NCBI RefSeq assembly: GCF_902506505.1
Contig: NZ_LR733406.1
Location: 744,001 to 808,000 of the forward strand
Direction: 5' to 3'
From: Pseudomonas sp. 8AS
Lineage (GTDB): Bacteria; Pseudomonadota; Gammaproteobacteria; Pseudomonadales; Pseudomonadaceae
DNA: 64,000 nt
The translations under genes and the position numbers were made by a program. Positions 55,190 to 64,000 of the stretch are shown piece by piece. Position 1 is the first letter of the stretch. Every line of letters starts with the position of its first letter. The notes beneath the pieces are model-generated. The model ran no database searches and was not told where the DNA came from. It saw only the letters and a list, made by a program, of their open reading frames with translations.

Positions 55190-55402
55190 ATGAAAGCCGA
55201 TATCCATCCCCAGTACGAAGAAGTCAGCGCAACCTGCAGCTGCGGCAACGTGATCAAGACCCGTTCGACTCTGTGCAAGCCGCTGAGCCTGGACGTTTGC
55301 TCCGAGTGCCACCCGTTCTACACCGGTAAGCAGAAAGTGCTGGACACCGGCGGCCGTATCGATCGCTTCAACCAGCGTTTCGGCGTGTTCGGTTCCAAGT
55401 AA
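55190..55402 (+). CDS. rpmE: 50S ribosomal protein L31 (zinc-binding type)
   Basis: The 70-residue L31 retains the zinc ligands C16, C18, C37 and C40 (CSCG, then [11 protein letters not shown]), so it is the C+ form that can store zinc and be replaced by the C- paralogue under zinc limitation. GGAAAG lies before the ATG at 55190. Its terminator is inside the next gene. Confidence 0.98.
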   Translation: MKADIHPQYEEVSATCSCGNVIKTRSTLCKPLSLDVCSECHPFYTGKQKVLDTGGRIDRFNQRFGVFGSK

Positions 55403-55428
55403 GTATCCGAGCTGCCACGGGCGACCTC

Positions 55429-56229
55429 ATGGGTTGTGCCGCGCTGCTGAAAAAGGCGTCCCTGGTGGGCGCCTTTTTCGTTTCCGCGTTTCTGCTGGTG
55501 CCGGCCTGGGCCTTCTGTCCGCTGCAGTCGGCCTTGCCGCAGCTCAAGGTCGAGCGGGTGGTGGATGGCGATACCCTGCGCCTGGCCGACGGCCGCAGCG
55601 TGCGCCTGATCGGCCTCAATGCGCCCGAGCGGGCTCGTAGCGGTCAGGCCGCGCAGCCGTTCGCCGAGGCAGCGCGCCGGCGCCTGCAGTTGCTGGTCGA
55701 GGCCAATGGCGGGCGCGTCGGTCTGCGTCCGGGCGAGCCGGCGCACGATCACTACGGGCGCACCCTGGCGCACGTCTACGATGGCGCCGGGCGCAACCTG
55801 GAGGCACAGCTGCTCGCCGAGGGGCTGGCCTATCAGGTGGCGTTCGAGCCGGCCAGCGGGCTGGTCGACTGCCAGCGCCAGGCCGAGCGGCAGGCCCGCA
55901 GCGGCCGTCTGGGCCTGTGGCGCAGCAGTCCGGTGGTGGCGGCGCAGGCGCTCGAGCGCGGCGGTTTTGCCCTGGTGCGTGGGCGCGTCGAGCGGGTGCA
56001 GCGCAATCGCGGCGGCTTGTGGCTGGAGCTGCAGGGGCCGCTGGTGTTGCGGATAGAGCCTAAACTTCTGGGGTATTTCGATATCGCCGCGCTGCAGGGG
56101 CTGGTCGGGCGCGAGGTCGAGGCGCGTGGCTGGGTGGTTGACCGGGCGCGCCGCGGCGGCGTAAATGCGCAGCAGGCGCGCTGGATGCTGCCCCTTACCC
56201 ATGCGGCCATGCTCGAGGTGTTGCCATGA
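55429..56229 (+). CDS. Secreted/periplasmic SNase-like nuclease
   Basis: The 266-residue protein has a signal peptide (LLKKASLVGAFFVSAFLLVPAWAF, cut near 30) and a staphylococcal-nuclease-like domain: VVDGDTLRLADGRSVRLIGLNAPER, then DHYGRTLAHVYDGAGRNLEAQLLAEGLA. The Asp/Arg pattern of the active site is mostly present (R in RLIGLNAPER, E in APER). An extra C-terminal domain of about 100 residues follows. The start codons include the rpmE terminator hairpin (55450-55478), which encodes part of the signal peptide. It overlaps the M48 gene by 4 nt. Confidence 0.85.
   Translation: MGCAALLKKASLVGAFFVSAFLLVPAWAFCPLQSALPQLKVERVVDGDTLRLADGRSVRLIGLNAPERARSGQAAQPFAEAARRRLQLLVEANGGRVGLRPGEPAHDHYGRTLAHVYDGAGRNLEAQLLAEGLAYQVAFEPASGLVDCQRQAERQARSGRLGLWRSSPVVAAQALERGGFALVRGRVERVQRNRGGLWLELQGPLVLRIEPKLLGYFDIAALQGLVGREVEARGWVVDRARRGGVNAQQARWMLPLTHAAMLEVLP
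55450..55478 (+). terminator. rpmE intrinsic terminator inside the nuclease coding start
   Basis: AAAAAGGCG-T-CCC (55450-55462), loop TGGT, GGG-CGCCTTTTT (55467-55478), stem with one bulge and an own T-run. It is 48 bp after the rpmE stop and within codons 8-17 of the nuclease gene. Confidence 0.85.
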
Positions 56230-57665
56230 TCGTGCGTTGCGCGTTGTTGCTGGTCGTGCTGTGGCAGCTGGTCGGTTGCGCCGTCAATCCGGCGACCGGG
56301 CGCACCGATTTCGTGATGATGAGCGAGCGCCAGGAGATCGAACTGGGCCAGCGCTACAGCCAGGAAATCCTCAAGCAGTACCCGCGCTACCCCGATGAAA
56401 AGCTGCAGGCCTATGTGCAGCAGGTCGGCGAGCGGGTCGCCCGGCATGGCCATCGCAGCCAGCTGCAATACAGTTTCACGGTCATTGACAGCCCGGACAT
56501 CAACGCCTTTGCCGTGCCGGGCGGGCATATCTATATCCATCGCGGGCTGATGGCCTACCTCGGCTCGGAGGCCGAACTGGCGGCGGTACTCGGTCACGAA
56601 GTCGGCCACGTCACCGCTCGCCACAGCGTGCGCCAGCAGAGCCAGTCCACGGCCTGGAACATCCTCGGCCAGGCGGTGGCGGTGGGCACCGGGGTCGGCG
56701 TGGCGGGCGATCTGACCAATGCCCTGGGTGGTGCCTTCGTCAGTGGCTACGGACGTGACATGGAGCTGGAGGCTGACGGCCTCGGCGCGCAATACCTGGC
56801 CCGCAGCGGCTACGACCCGCAGGCGATGATCGAGGTGGTCAAGGTGCTCAAGGCCCAGGAGGACTTCGCCCGCGACCAGGCCCAGGCCAAGGGGCAGGAG
56901 GTGTCGCCGTCCGGCTACCACGGCCTGTTCGACACCCACCCGGACAACGATACCCGCCTGCGCCAGGTGGTGGCCGCCGCCAGCCCGCTGGCCAGCGGCC
57001 AGGGCGAGGTCGGCCGGGATGTCTATCTGCGCCATATCGAGGGCATGCCCTTCGGCGACTCGGCCGCTGCCGGCGTACGCCGCGGGCAGCGCTTCTACCA
57101 TGGCGGGCTGGACTTCACCCTGGCTTTCCCTCCGGGCTGGGAGCTGATCAACCGGGCCGACGCGGTGATCGTGCACACCCCCGATCAGCAGGCCTTCGTG
57201 GTCATGAGTCTCGAGCCGCTGGCGCAGCCGGCGACGGCCCAGGAGTACCTCGCTCGCCGTGCCGGTCGCCAGCAGCTGGTGCAGCGGGACGGCTTCCGCC
57301 AGGCCGGGCTGGAAGTCGCCACCGGCGTGGTGCCGGGTTCGGCGGCCAAGCGGGTGGCGGTGATCATGCGCGACAAGCAGGCGTTTCTCTTCGTGGCTGC
57401 GGTCAAGGGCCATGGTTCGCTGGAAAGCCAGGATGCGCAGTTCCTCGAGGTGATCCGCAGTTTCCGTCCGCTGCAGGCGCAGGAGCGCGAGCTGACCGAG
57501 CCGCGTCGTCTGCGCCTGGTGCAGCTCAAGCCCGGCCAGGGGCTGGAAGCATTGAGCGGGCAGATGAGTGTCGAGGGCGATCCGCTGACGCGCCTGCGCC
57601 TGCTCAATGGCCTGTACCCGAGCGGGCAGCCGCGCCCCGAGGCCTGGCTGAAGATGGTGCGCTAG
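56226..57665 (+). CDS. M48 family metalloprotease lipoprotein (BepA/LoiP-like)
   Basis: The 479-residue protein has a lipobox LVGC (C18) and an M48 zinc protease domain with HEVGH (H124, E125, H128) and the third ligand in DMELEADGLGAQYL. The C-terminal half carries YHGLFDTHPDNDTRLRQV and a further domain (after about 280). M48 lipoproteins of this type cleave or chaperone outer-membrane proteins. It overlaps the nuclease gene by 4 nt (ATGA), so the two envelope enzymes are coupled. Confidence 0.9.
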   Translation: MIVRCALLLVVLWQLVGCAVNPATGRTDFVMMSERQEIELGQRYSQEILKQYPRYPDEKLQAYVQQVGERVARHGHRSQLQYSFTVIDSPDINAFAVPGGHIYIHRGLMAYLGSEAELAAVLGHEVGHVTARHSVRQQSQSTAWNILGQAVAVGTGVGVAGDLTNALGGAFVSGYGRDMELEADGLGAQYLARSGYDPQAMIEVVKVLKAQEDFARDQAQAKGQEVSPSGYHGLFDTHPDNDTRLRQVVAAASPLASGQGEVGRDVYLRHIEGMPFGDSAAAGVRRGQRFYHGGLDFTLAFPPGWELINRADAVIVHTPDQQAFVVMSLEPLAQPATAQEYLARRAGRQQLVQRDGFRQAGLEVATGVVPGSAAKRVAVIMRDKQAFLFVAAVKGHGSLESQDAQFLEVIRSFRPLQAQERELTEPRRLRLVQLKPGQGLEALSGQMSVEGDPLTRLRLLNGLYPSGQPRPEAWLKMVR

Positions 57666-57760
57666 GGCGCCGCAGCCCGCATAGAGCGACCTTGTCGGCG
57701 TCAGCCATCTTGCGTATGCTCGCTCGCCTGCGTTTCACAGCAAAAGCGGGAATAGCCAAC

Positions 57761-59029
57761 ATGTCCGATTTGAAAACTGCCGCTCTCGAGTACCACGCCC
57801 AGCCCCGTCCGGGAAAGCTGAGCGTGGAACTGACCAAGCCCACTGCCACTGCCCGCGACCTGTCCCTGGCCTACAGCCCGGGTGTGGCTGAGCCGGTGCG
57901 CGAGATTGCCCGCGATGCCGAACTGGCCTATCGCTATACCGGCAAGGGCAACCTGGTGGCAGTGATTTCCGACGGTACCGCTATTCTCGGCCTGGGCAAC
58001 CTCGGCCCGCTGGCCTCCAAGCCGGTGATGGAAGGCAAGGGCGTGCTGTTCAAGCGCTTCGCCGGCATCGACGTGTTCGATATCGAAGTCGAGTCCGAGA
58101 GCCCGCAGGCCTTCATCGACACCGTGCGCCGTATCTCCATCACCTTCGGCGGGATCAACCTGGAAGACATCAAGGCGCCGGAGTGCTTCGAGATCGAGCG
58201 TACGCTGATCGAGCAGTGCGACATCCCGGTGTTCCACGATGACCAGCACGGCACCGCCATCGTCACCGCGGCCGGCATGCTCAATGCCCTGGAAATCGCC
58301 GGCAAGAGCCTGCCGGAGGCCAAGATCGTCTGCCTCGGCGCCGGTGCTGCCGCCATCTCCTGCATGAAGCTGCTGGTGAGCATGGGCGCCAAGGTCGAAA
58401 ACATCTTCATGAACGACCGCAAAGGCGTGATCCATGCCGGTCGCGACGACCTCAACCAGTACAAGGCGGTATTCGCCCACGAGACCGACAAGCGCACCCT
58501 GTCCGACGCCCTCGACGGCGCCGACGTGTTCGTTGGCCTGTCCGGCGCCAACCTGCTGAGCGCGGAAGACCTCAAGCGCATGGCGCCGAACCCGATCGTG
58601 TTCGCCTGCTCCAACCCGGATCCGGAAATCAAGCCGGAACTGGCCCGCGAGGCGCGCCCGGACGTGATCATGGCCACCGGCCGTTCGGACTACCCGAACC
58701 AGGTCAACAACGTGCTCGGCTTCCCCTTCATCTTCCGCGGTGCGCTGGACGTGCGTGCAACCCGCATCAACGAAGAGATGAAGATCGCTGCCGCGCTGGC
58801 CCTGCGCGACCTGGCCAAGCTGCCGGTGCCGCAGGAAGTCTGCGACGCCTACGGTGGCATCGCGCTGTCCTTCGGTCGCGAGTACATCATTCCGAAGCCG
58901 ATGGATGCGCGTCTGATTACCGTGATCTCCGATGCCGTGGCCAAGGCGGCCATCGAGACCGGTGTGGCGACCCTGCCTTACCCGAAGAACTACCCGCTGA
59001 AGTCGGTGGATGACGTGTTCAACGGCTAA
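57761..59029 (+). CDS. maeB: NADP-dependent malic enzyme (short form)
   Basis: Malic enzyme converts malate to pyruvate and CO2, making NADPH. The 422-residue product from the ATG at 57761 has the malic enzyme motifs LAYSPGVAEPVREI, FHDDQHGTAIVTAAGML and IVCLGAGAAAISCMKLL (NADP-binding). It ends after the catalytic domains and lacks the phosphotransacetylase-like extension of E. coli MaeB. It is followed by a perfect bidirectional terminator. Confidence 0.94.
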   Translation: MSDLKTAALEYHAQPRPGKLSVELTKPTATARDLSLAYSPGVAEPVREIARDAELAYRYTGKGNLVAVISDGTAILGLGNLGPLASKPVMEGKGVLFKRFAGIDVFDIEVESESPQAFIDTVRRISITFGGINLEDIKAPECFEIERTLIEQCDIPVFHDDQHGTAIVTAAGMLNALEIAGKSLPEAKIVCLGAGAAAISCMKLLVSMGAKVENIFMNDRKGVIHAGRDDLNQYKAVFAHETDKRTLSDALDGADVFVGLSGANLLSAEDLKRMAPNPIVFACSNPDPEIKPELAREARPDVIMATGRSDYPNQVNNVLGFPFIFRGALDVRATRINEEMKIAAALALRDLAKLPVPQEVCDAYGGIALSFGREYIIPKPMDARLITVISDAVAKAAIETGVATLPYPKNYPLKSVDDVFNG

Positions 59030-59039
59030 GCCGCAACTC

Positions 59040-59075
59040 CACAAAAAAGCCCCGCAACTGCGGGGCTTTTTTGTG
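59040..59075. terminator. Bidirectional Rho-independent terminator between maeB and ponA
   Basis: CACAAAAAAGCCCCGCA (59040-59056) and TGCGGGGCTTTTTTGTG (59059-59075) are perfect 17-bp arms over a 2-nt loop, with T-runs on both strands. It serves maeB (plus) and ponA (minus). Confidence 0.97.
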
Positions 59076-59119
59076 GGTGGCGTTTGCGCTTCGGGCTCGG
59101 CGTGGCCGAGCGCAAGTGC

Positions 59120-61531
59120 TCAGAACAGGTCGATGGGGGCGGCTTCATCCTGCGGCAGCGGGCTGCCGGGAATGGCCAGGCCGTCCAGCTCGCTGGTCGG
59201 GGGCGGCGAGTCTTCGCTCTTGAACAGCTCGAAGTAGGCGTCCGGGGCGCCTGGCGAGGCGGCGCGGCCGCTGAGTGGATCGACGCGCAGGGTGAGCAGA
59301 CCGGCCGGCTCGGGCGGCAGGTGCTCCGGCTTGTCCTTGAGCGCCGCGCTCATGTAGCTCATCCAGATCGGCAGGGCCACGGTGCCGCCGTACTCATGGC
59401 GGCCCAGGCTTTCCGGCTGGTCGAAGCCGGACCACACGGTGGTCACGTAATCGGCGTTGTAGCCGGAGAACCAGCTGTCCTTGGACTCGTTGGTGGTGCC
59501 GGTCTTGCCCGCCAGGTCGCCACGGCCCATGGCCAGGGCGCGGCGCCCGGTGCCGCGCTTGATCACGTCCTGCAGCATGTTGGTGAGGATGTAGGCGGTG
59601 CGCTCGTCGATGATCTGCTCGGCAATCACCGGCTTGACCGGGGTGGCGTTCGCCTCCAGCGAGAGCGGCATGGCTTGCTGTTCTTCCAGGTTCGCCGCGC
59701 TGCTGGCGGTGCGCGCCGGGTTGGCGATGAACAGCGGCTTGCCCTCGCGGCTGTCGATGCGTTCGATCAGGTACGGCTGGATCTTGTAGCCGCCGTTGGC
59801 GAAGGCCGTCCAGCCGGTGGCGATCTCCAGTGGGGTCAGGTTGGCCGTGCCGAGGGCCAGCGACAGGTTGCGTGGCAGATCCTGCTTGTTGAAGCCGAAG
59901 TTGCTGATGTAGTCGAGGGTGAAGTCGATGCCGATGGTCTGCAGCAGGCGGATCGACACCAGGTTGCGTGACTTGTACAGGGCCTCGCGCAGGCGGATCG
60001 GGCCGAGGAAGGTGTTGTTGTCGTTCTTCGGTCGCCAGGCTTCATCCATGCCGGCTTCCTGGAATACGATGGGTGCATCGTTGACCAGGCTGGCGGCGGT
60101 GAAGCCGCTGTCCAGCGCGGCGCTATAGATGAACGGCTTGAAACTCGAACCGGGCTGGCGCTTGGCCTGGGCGGCGCGGTTGTAGTTGCTCTGCTCGAAG
60201 GAGAAGCCGCCGACCAGGGCGCGGATCGCGCCGTTCTGCGGGTCCAGCGAGACCAGGGCGCTCTGCGCGGCCGGAATCTGGCGGAACAGCAGGCTGTTGT
60301 TCTTCGTCTCGCGCTCGACTCGGACCAGGTCGCCGATCTGCACAACGTCTTCCGGCTTCTGCGGTCGCGGCCCCAGGCTGTTGGTGTTGAGGAAGGGGCG
60401 GGCCCATTTCATGCTGTCCCAGGCTACCGGCTCTTCCTCGCCATTGCGCTTGAGCACCAGGATGCCGCTCTTCTCGACCTGGCTGACAATCACCGGCTCC
60501 AGGCCGCCAATGCTTTTCTGCTTGCTCAGTTCCTGCAGCCAGGCTTCGCGGGTCAGGCCGGGCAGGCGGGTTTCCGGGCCGCGGTAGCCATGGCGCTGGT
60601 CATAGCTGATCAGGCCGTCATGCAGGGACTGGTTGGCGGCTTCTTGCAGCGCTGCGGGCACGGTGGTGGTGACGCGGAAACCTTCGGTGTAGGCGTCGCT
60701 GCCATAGCGGCCGACCATTTCGGCGCGGGCCATTTCGGCGATGTAGGGCGCATTCAGTTCCGGCGGTTGCACATGGTGGCGCGCGTCCACCGGTTCGGCG
60801 ATGGCGGCGTCATAGCGGGCCTGGTCGATGGTGCCCAGTTTCAGCATGCGGCCGAGGATCCAGTCGCGGCGCTCCATGCTGCGTTGCGGGTTGATCAGTG
60901 GGTTGTAGCGCGAGGGGGCCTTGGGTAGGCCGGCGATCATTGCCATCTGCGCCAGGCTGGTGTCGCGGATCGACTTGCCATAGTAGACCTGGGCGGCGGC
61001 CTCGATGCCGTAGGCACGGTTGCCCAGGTAGATCTTGTTGACGTAGAGCTCGAGAATTTCGTTCTTGCTGAGCTCGCGCTCTATCTGCAAAGCGAGGAGT
61101 ATCTCGCTGATCTTGCGTGAAAAGCTGCGCTCGTTGGTAAGGAAGAAGTTCTTCGCTACCTGCATGGTGATGGTGCTGCCGCCAGTCTGGATGTGCCCGC
61201 TCGACAATAACTGAGTGGCAGCACGCATCAGGCTGGTAAAGTCGACGCCATAATGGTTGGCGAAATTGTCGTCTTCTGCCGCCAGCAGGGCGTGGATGAA
61301 ATCCTGGGGGATGTCATCGAAGCGAATGGGGGAGCGGCGCATCTCGCCAAACTCGGCGATCAGCTTGTTATCGCTGCTGTAGACGCGCAGGGGAATCTGC
61401 AGCTGGATGCTGCGCAGTGACTCGACCGAGGGCAGGCCAGGGCTAAGGTAGAGGAAGGCCCCGCTGAAACTGAGGGCTAGCCCACAAAAAACGGCGACGC
61501 AAGACCACCAGAAAAACTTCAGCAGACGCAT
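59120..61531 (-). CDS. ponA: Penicillin-binding protein 1A
   Basis: The 803-residue class A PBP polymerises and crosslinks peptidoglycan. It has an N-terminal membrane anchor (about 7-27), a GT51 domain with AAEDDNFANHYGVD and QVAKNFFLTNERSFSRKISEILLALQ (transglycosylase), then a transpeptidase domain with the active serine in SSFKPF, an SxN region and the KTG motif in GKTGTTNESKDSWF. Length is normal. It is divergent from pilM with a consensus TATAAT in its leader. ponA next to pilM is typical of pseudomonads. Confidence 0.97.
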   Translation of the reverse strand: MRLLKFFWWSCVAVFCGLALSFSGAFLYLSPGLPSVESLRSIQLQIPLRVYSSDNKLIAEFGEMRRSPIRFDDIPQDFIHALLAAEDDNFANHYGVDFTSLMRAATQLLSSGHIQTGGSTITMQVAKNFFLTNERSFSRKISEILLALQIERELSKNEILELYVNKIYLGNRAYGIEAAAQVYYGKSIRDTSLAQMAMIAGLPKAPSRYNPLINPQRSMERRDWILGRMLKLGTIDQARYDAAIAEPVDARHHVQPPELNAPYIAEMARAEMVGRYGSDAYTEGFRVTTTVPAALQEAANQSLHDGLISYDQRHGYRGPETRLPGLTREAWLQELSKQKSIGGLEPVIVSQVEKSGILVLKRNGEEEPVAWDSMKWARPFLNTNSLGPRPQKPEDVVQIGDLVRVERETKNNSLLFRQIPAAQSALVSLDPQNGAIRALVGGFSFEQSNYNRAAQAKRQPGSSFKPFIYSAALDSGFTAASLVNDAPIVFQEAGMDEAWRPKNDNNTFLGPIRLREALYKSRNLVSIRLLQTIGIDFTLDYISNFGFNKQDLPRNLSLALGTANLTPLEIATGWTAFANGGYKIQPYLIERIDSREGKPLFIANPARTASSAANLEEQQAMPLSLEANATPVKPVIAEQIIDERTAYILTNMLQDVIKRGTGRRALAMGRGDLAGKTGTTNESKDSWFSGYNADYVTTVWSGFDQPESLGRHEYGGTVALPIWMSYMSAALKDKPEHLPPEPAGLLTLRVDPLSGRAASPGAPDAYFELFKSEDSPPPTSELDGLAIPGSPLPQDEAAPIDLF

Positions 61532-61603
61532 TAGGACTCTTGGATTTCCAGATAAAAGAATGAGTTAAGCGTGGGGCAGTGTGAAAAGAGAAAAACTGTT
61601 CAC

Positions 61604-61609
61604 ATTATA
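61604..61609 (-). promoter_or_regulatory. Putative -10 element of ponA
   Basis: Perfect TATAAT on the minus strand, about 73 bp upstream of the ponA ATG. The -35 region (around 61626-61632) is weak. Confidence 0.5.
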
Positions 61610-61634
61610 AGCGGTTTTTTTGCCGGGTAGCCAT

Positions 61635-61663
61635 TTGCGCTTCTGTCAAGACTGTTATTTAAT
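61635..61663 (+). promoter_or_regulatory. Putative sigma70 promoter of the pilMNO operon
   Basis: TTGCGC (61635-61640), 17 bp, TTTAAT (61658-61663, 5/6 to TATAAT). It would start pilM transcription about 45 nt before the GTG at 61716. The surrounding 61560-61700 is notably AT-rich. Confidence 0.5.
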
Positions 61664-61688
61664 GTGGAAAAACATAAATAGTCCGTAA

Positions 61689-62779
<1,091 letters not shown>

Positions 62780-62780
<1 letters not shown>

Positions 62781-63385
62781 TGGCACGGATCAACCTTCTT
62801 CCCTGGCGCGAACAGCTGCGCGAAGAGCGCAAGCAGCGCTTTCTGGTCGCCCTTGCCGGTGTGCTCGTGATTTCTGCCGGTTTGGTATTCCTCGGCGGTC
62901 AATACCTGAACGGTGCCATCGAGCAGCAGACTGCGCGCAATGAGTTCGTGCGCAAGGAAATTGCCGTGCTGGATGCGCGGATCAAGGAAATCAGCGAGCT
63001 GAAAACCCGGCGAGCGCAACTGCTCGAGCGGATGAAGATCATTCAGGACCTGCAGGGTAACCGGCCGATCATTGGGCGGGTCTTCGATCAGTTCGTTCGT
63101 ACACTGCCGGATGGGGTGTATTTCACGGAGCTGAAGATGGAGGGCAAGTCGATTGCCATCACCGGGGCTGCCGAGTCGAACAATCGGGTGTCAAATCTCA
63201 TGCGCAATCTGGATTCGTCAGATTGGCTGGAGTTGCCAAATCTGACTGAGGTCAAGGCGGTGACGGCGGGTGCAGTAGAGCAGGCTAACGTATTCAAGCT
63301 TAGTGTTCAGCAGACGAGGCCGGGTAACGATGCGGAGTCTGCGGCAGGCGATATGAGCAAGGGAACTGTAGGGGGTAAACAATAA
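62780..63385 (+). CDS. pilN: Type IV pilus assembly protein PilN
   Basis: PilN is a bitopic inner-membrane protein. The 201-residue product begins with the conserved MARINLLPWREQLREERKQR, whose INLLP motif binds PilM. It then has one membrane helix (ALAGVLVISAGLVFLGG), a periplasmic coiled coil and a ferredoxin-like fold. It pairs with PilO. Coupled to pilM and pilO by one-base overlaps (TGATG and TAATG). Confidence 0.96.
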
Positions 63386-64000
63386 TGAGCTTTGCCGAAT
63401 CTCTGGAGTCCCTGCGCAAAATAGAACTGTCGGAGCTTGATCTAAATAATCTGGGGTCTTGGCCGGCGGCGGTAAAGGTCATTGCATGCATGTTGTTGCT
63501 GGTTGCAGCAATGGCTCTTGGTTACAACTTTTACCTTAAGGATCTCCAAGTTCAGCTTGACGGGCAGCGTGCCGAAGAGGAGGCGTTAAAGCAGCAGTTT
63601 ACAAATAAGGCTTTTCAAGCTGCCAATCTGGATGCATATAAAGTCCAGATGAAGGAGATGGAGGCGTCCTTTGGTGCTTTGCTTCGTCAGTTGCCTAGCG
63701 ATACTGAGGTGCCGGGACTGCTTGAGGATATTACTCGCACTGGTCTGGGTAGTGGTTTGGAGTTTGAAGAAATCAAATTGCAGCCGGAAGTTGTTCAGCA
63801 GTTCTATATAGAGCTGCCGATCCAGATCTCCGTTGTTGGTGGCTACCATGACTTGGCTACTTTCGTCAGTGGCGTTGCCAGTCTGCCGCGAATTGTTACG
63901 CTGCATGACTTTGATATAAAGGTTGCGGAGGCTGGTGGTGTATCCAGGCTGCGTATGAATGTCCTGGCTAAGACATACCGCTACAACGACCGGGAGCTGA
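63385..64000 (+). CDS. pilO: Type IV pilus assembly protein PilO (partial, cut by window end)
   Basis: The first 205 codons of PilO: a membrane helix (AAVKVIACMLLLVAAMALGY), then a periplasmic coiled coil (KQQFTNKAFQAANLDAYKVQMKEMEASFGALLRQLP) and the ferredoxin-like domain. No stop is reached before the window ends. PilO forms a heterodimer with PilN in the trans-envelope alignment complex. The sequence here uses more A/T-ending codons than upstream genes. Confidence 0.95.
   Translation, partial: MSFAESLESLRKIELSELDLNNLGSWPAAVKVIACMLLLVAAMALGYNFYLKDLQVQLDGQRAEEEALKQQFTNKAFQAANLDAYKVQMKEMEASFGALLRQLPSDTEVPGLLEDITRTGLGSGLEFEEIKLQPEVVQQFYIELPIQISVVGGYHDLATFVSGVASLPRIVTLHDFDIKVAEAGGVSRLRMNVLAKTYRYNDREL

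Overview
The window is high-GC chromosomal DNA from a Pseudomonas-type gammaproteobacterium. The evidence is gene content and order: bioB-bioF-bioH-bioC-bioD beside a divergent comF; the medium-chain PHA locus phaC1-phaZ-phaC2-phaD facing phaI-phaF; tatABC-hisEI-ubiB-ubiJ-ubiE; hslVU-argS-priA-rpmE; and divergent ponA/pilMNO. From memory this resembles two separate segments of the P. aeruginosa chromosome (around PA0489-PA0508 and PA5042-PA5110), joined and rearranged here. I saw no rRNA, tRNA, CRISPR array, insertion sequence or prophage.

Layout. 1-5.4 kb: divergent comF and the biotin operon, with a BirA-type operator and an inverted REP pair between bioB and bioF. 5.4-12 kb: a small flagellar-axial-like protein, a HEXXH protein, and two long acyl-CoA dehydrogenases flanking a membrane diguanylate cyclase; the first dehydrogenase has a consensus-like promoter followed by a PsrA-type box. 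12-20 kb: a DUF2339/DUF3999 membrane pair, fbp, a DUF924 protein, a small lipoprotein and a lipocalin. 19.9-28.4 kb: the most unusual region, two convergent operons forming a compact fatty-acid/polyketide-like gene cluster (DarA-like and DarB-like enzymes, HTH-like protein, BtrH-like acyltransferase; facing an ApeP-like hot-dog protein, ABC exporter, acyl carrier protein, ketosynthase and a Cys-less ketosynthase fragment). 28.5-34.3 kb: a methyltransferase-like membrane protein, lipoprotein, pip-dtd, and an amino-acid ABC importer. 34.4-40.4 kb: a long minus-strand run of rsmE, tat, his and ubi genes. 40.5-47.7 kb: PHA metabolism. 47.7-55 kb: DUF971, hslUV, a SPOR protein, argS, priA. 55-64 kb: rpmE, nuclease, M48 lipoprotein, malic enzyme, ponA, and the start of the pilMNOPQ operon, with pilO cut by the window edge.

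How the genes work together. The bio genes make biotin from a malonyl-ACP methyl ester start. The fadE genes and the PHA genes handle acyl-CoA breakdown and carbon storage. The 20-28 kb cluster probably builds ACP-bound acyl chains, condenses them in the manner of dialkylresorcinol synthesis, and exports or membrane-inserts the product; the product is not known.

A degenerate 106-bp dispersed repeat occurs twice. One copy supplies the last 20 or so codons of the cluster's acyl carrier protein. Other control signals that can be read directly are a near-consensus heat-shock (sigma32) promoter for hslVU, a TTG start that gives HslV its catalytic Thr, and an rpmE terminator that lies inside the signal-peptide codons of the next gene.
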